This document shows, one piece after another, positions 62,617 through 64,000 of a stretch of DNA of 64,000 nt (positions are counted from its first letter, which is position 1; every line of letters begins with the position of its first letter). Made by a program: the position numbers and the translations under genes. The stretch is from Pyropia haitanensis (Eukaryota; Rhodophyta; Bangiophyceae; Bangiales; Bangiaceae): contig SDUX01000008.1 of assembly GCA_008729055.1 (NCBI GenBank), positions 372,001 to 436,000 of the forward strand. Reading direction: 5' to 3'. The notes beneath the pieces were generated by a model that saw only the letters and a program-made list of their open reading frames with translations, was not told the DNA's origin and did not search any database.

Positions 62617-63399
62617 GCCGCTGCCGTTGCCGCTGCCGACGTGGCTACCGGCGGCGACGACGGCGGCGACGCGGCCCTACACGAGCACCGGCCGGCCGTC
62701 GCGGCGGCCGCCGCAGCCGATGCCGCCGGGCCCCTCGGCGCGTCCACGACGGGCGGCCGCCGCGGTGCGCCCACCGCGGGGGGCTCCCGCGGCTCCCGCC
62801 CCGCCGGCGACAGCCGAGGTACGCCCGCCGCGGCGGCGGCGGCGTACACCTCTGCCAGCGACCGCCCCGCGGCAATCGCCGAGCGGCTCGCCGCCGCCGC
62901 CGCGGCCGCCGCCACCGTCGCGGCCGCCGCGGCCGAAGCGGTGGCCGGCGGCGTCGGCAGCGGCGGCGGCGACGACGGCGACGGCGGCAACGATGGCGGC
63001 GGCGGCGACGGCGGCGACGCGGCCATCGACGGCCGCCGGGCGGCCGTCACGGCGCAGCCGCCCAGCGACACGGCCGCCGCCACTGGGGGCTGCCGCCGCC
63101 CGTTGGCGGCGCCGGCGGCGGCGGCAGCGGTGACCGCGTCGGCGGCGGCCGCGGCGGAGGGGGTGGCGGCAGCGGCAGCGGCAGCGGGGGTGCACGTTGT
63201 TGGTGTGGCCGGCGGCGGGCGGGTCGGCTCGGCCACGGCGGCGGGCCACGGGTGGCGCCAGCGCGGCGGCGGCGGCGGGCCGACGCGGTGCCGCCGCAGA
63301 GGGCCCGCCGCCACCGCCGCGGCCGTTGCCGACGCGGCCAGGGGGGGCGGCGACACGGCGGCGGCGGCGGTCGTGGCGGCGGCGGCGGTGGCGGCGCCC

Positions 63400-63431
<32 letters not shown>

Positions 63432-63834
63432 AGCTGCGGCGGCGGCGCCCGCCGACGCCGCCGTCGCCCGCCAGTCAGCTGGGGGTGGCGGCCCGCAGCG
63501 GTACCGCCGGCCGGCCGGCCCGGCGTGCCCCCCTGCCGGCCACGACGTTGCGGCAGACGATGATGCGGGGGCGGCCACTGTCCATGCCACCAGTCGCTCC
63601 GCCGCTGCTGCCGACACGGGTTCGTCGAGCTCGGCCGGCACGGCCGGTGCCGCCGCTCCCGCCGACATGGGTAGCGCCCCTACGGGCGCGGGGCGGGCGC
63701 CGAGAAAAGCCTGCCGGTCGGCCGTCCCCGCCGCGGCCGCCGCCGCTGCCGCCGCCGCCGCCGCATCTGCAGCGGCTGCCGCTGCCGGCGGCGCCCGAGC
63801 GTCGGCACCACCCCCCGCCGCCACGGCCGGCCGG

Positions 63835-63866
<32 letters not shown>

Positions 63867-64000
63867 GGGCGGTGGCAGGCGCTGCCGCCGCCGCCGCGCG
63901 CCGCCGCCACCCGCAATGCCCGCGGCGGCGCACGCCACGTCGCACGCCACGTCCATCGACGGCGCCGCCGGCGGGGGGACCCCTGCCGCAGACCGCGCCC
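59780..64000 (-). CDS. long Ala/Pro-rich RING-H2 protein, apparent frameshifts, 5' end uncertain
   Basis: The C-terminal ~50 residues form a RING-H2 finger of E3 ubiquitin ligases: TCAVCLEALGPGQL, LPCMHLFHVRCIDRWL and HPTCPVD, in C-x2-C-x14-C-x1-H-x2-H-x2-C-x10-C-x2-C spacing. Upstream is a very long low-complexity region. It includes Ser/Pro/His units (SPPH, about 61810-61860), a short non-repetitive stretch (LLATFLAGLCALERESLV, about 61240-61300) and two copies of a motif LAEVYAAAAA (62520-62560 and 62830-62870). Continuity needs frame changes at C19 61184-61202 and C9 62473-62481, each equal to one missing base. An ATG at 63956 (MDVACDVACAAAG) is a candidate start, but the frame stays open to the window edge. 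Membrane helices are not evident. The target is unknown; the RING is secure, the rest is inferred. Confidence 0.75.
61806..61853. repeat. 12-bp tandem repeat coding SPPH units
   Basis: Unit GGCGGCGAGTGC repeated three to four times, read on the minus strand as Ser-Pro-Pro-His in the RING-H2 protein. Confidence 0.85.

Noticed and set aside
1..64000. tRNA, rRNA, CRISPR, prophage or insertion-sequence features
   Set aside because: None was found on reading. No array of spaced direct repeats, no transposase frame and no recognisable tRNA T-loop context; gene style is eukaryotic.

Overview
The window is eukaryotic nuclear DNA of very high GC content. Genes are long, apparently intron-free reading frames spaced 0.2 to 3 kb apart. 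Start codons sit in a CCATGG-like context, TATA boxes occur in the less GC-rich stretches, and proteins carry long Ala, Gly and Pro tracts encoded by GCC/GGC runs. Together with an HPPD, a plastid-type P450 and an organelle-type threonyl-tRNA synthetase, this points to a GC-rich, intron-poor alga. A bangiophyte red alga of the Porphyra/Pyropia type fits best, but that assignment is an inference.

Layout. Left block (1-12.1 kb): the N-terminus of a PIEZO-like channel (-), TECR enoyl-CoA reductase (+), HPPD (-), an ABCB6/ATM1-type half transporter (+) and a PH-domain protein (-). Centre (12-32 kb): lower coding density. A nearly perfect inverted repeat of about 2 x 4.9 kb (16232-21126 and 21707-26594) lies around a 580-bp spacer. 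Each arm carries a trypsin-fold protein that has lost the catalytic His and Ser, plus one member of a secreted Cys/Tyr/Lys/Gly-rich family. Three further family members flank the palindrome (15.1, 27.3 and 30.3 kb), giving five genes in 16 kb. They share upstream sequence, a TATA box and a 3' hairpin whose stem shows compensatory changes. A decayed copy of the PH-domain gene lies at 31.2-31.7 kb.

Right block (32.6-64 kb): a DDX55/Spb4 helicase (+), an organelle-type ThrRS (-), a protein with two TB2/DP1/HVA22 domains (-), an Ala/Lys/Asp repeat protein (+), a pseudouridine-phosphate glycosidase-pseudouridine kinase fusion (+), a cytochrome P450 with a transit-like leader (-), a CWF19L1-like spliceosome/debranching factor (-), an SMP-C2 (extended synaptotagmin) protein (+) and a very long Ala/Pro-rich RING-H2 protein (-) that may run off the right edge.

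Housekeeping genes in the flanks are unrelated in function and are not organised as operons. The central block is the accessory part. Its genes look like one locally amplified secreted module: a dead protease homologue plus small cationic Tyr/Lys/Gly proteins. Several real genes are interrupted by reading-frame changes, nearly all equal to one missing base and all placeable in G or C homopolymers. I read these as homopolymer undercalls in the sequence rather than as biology.
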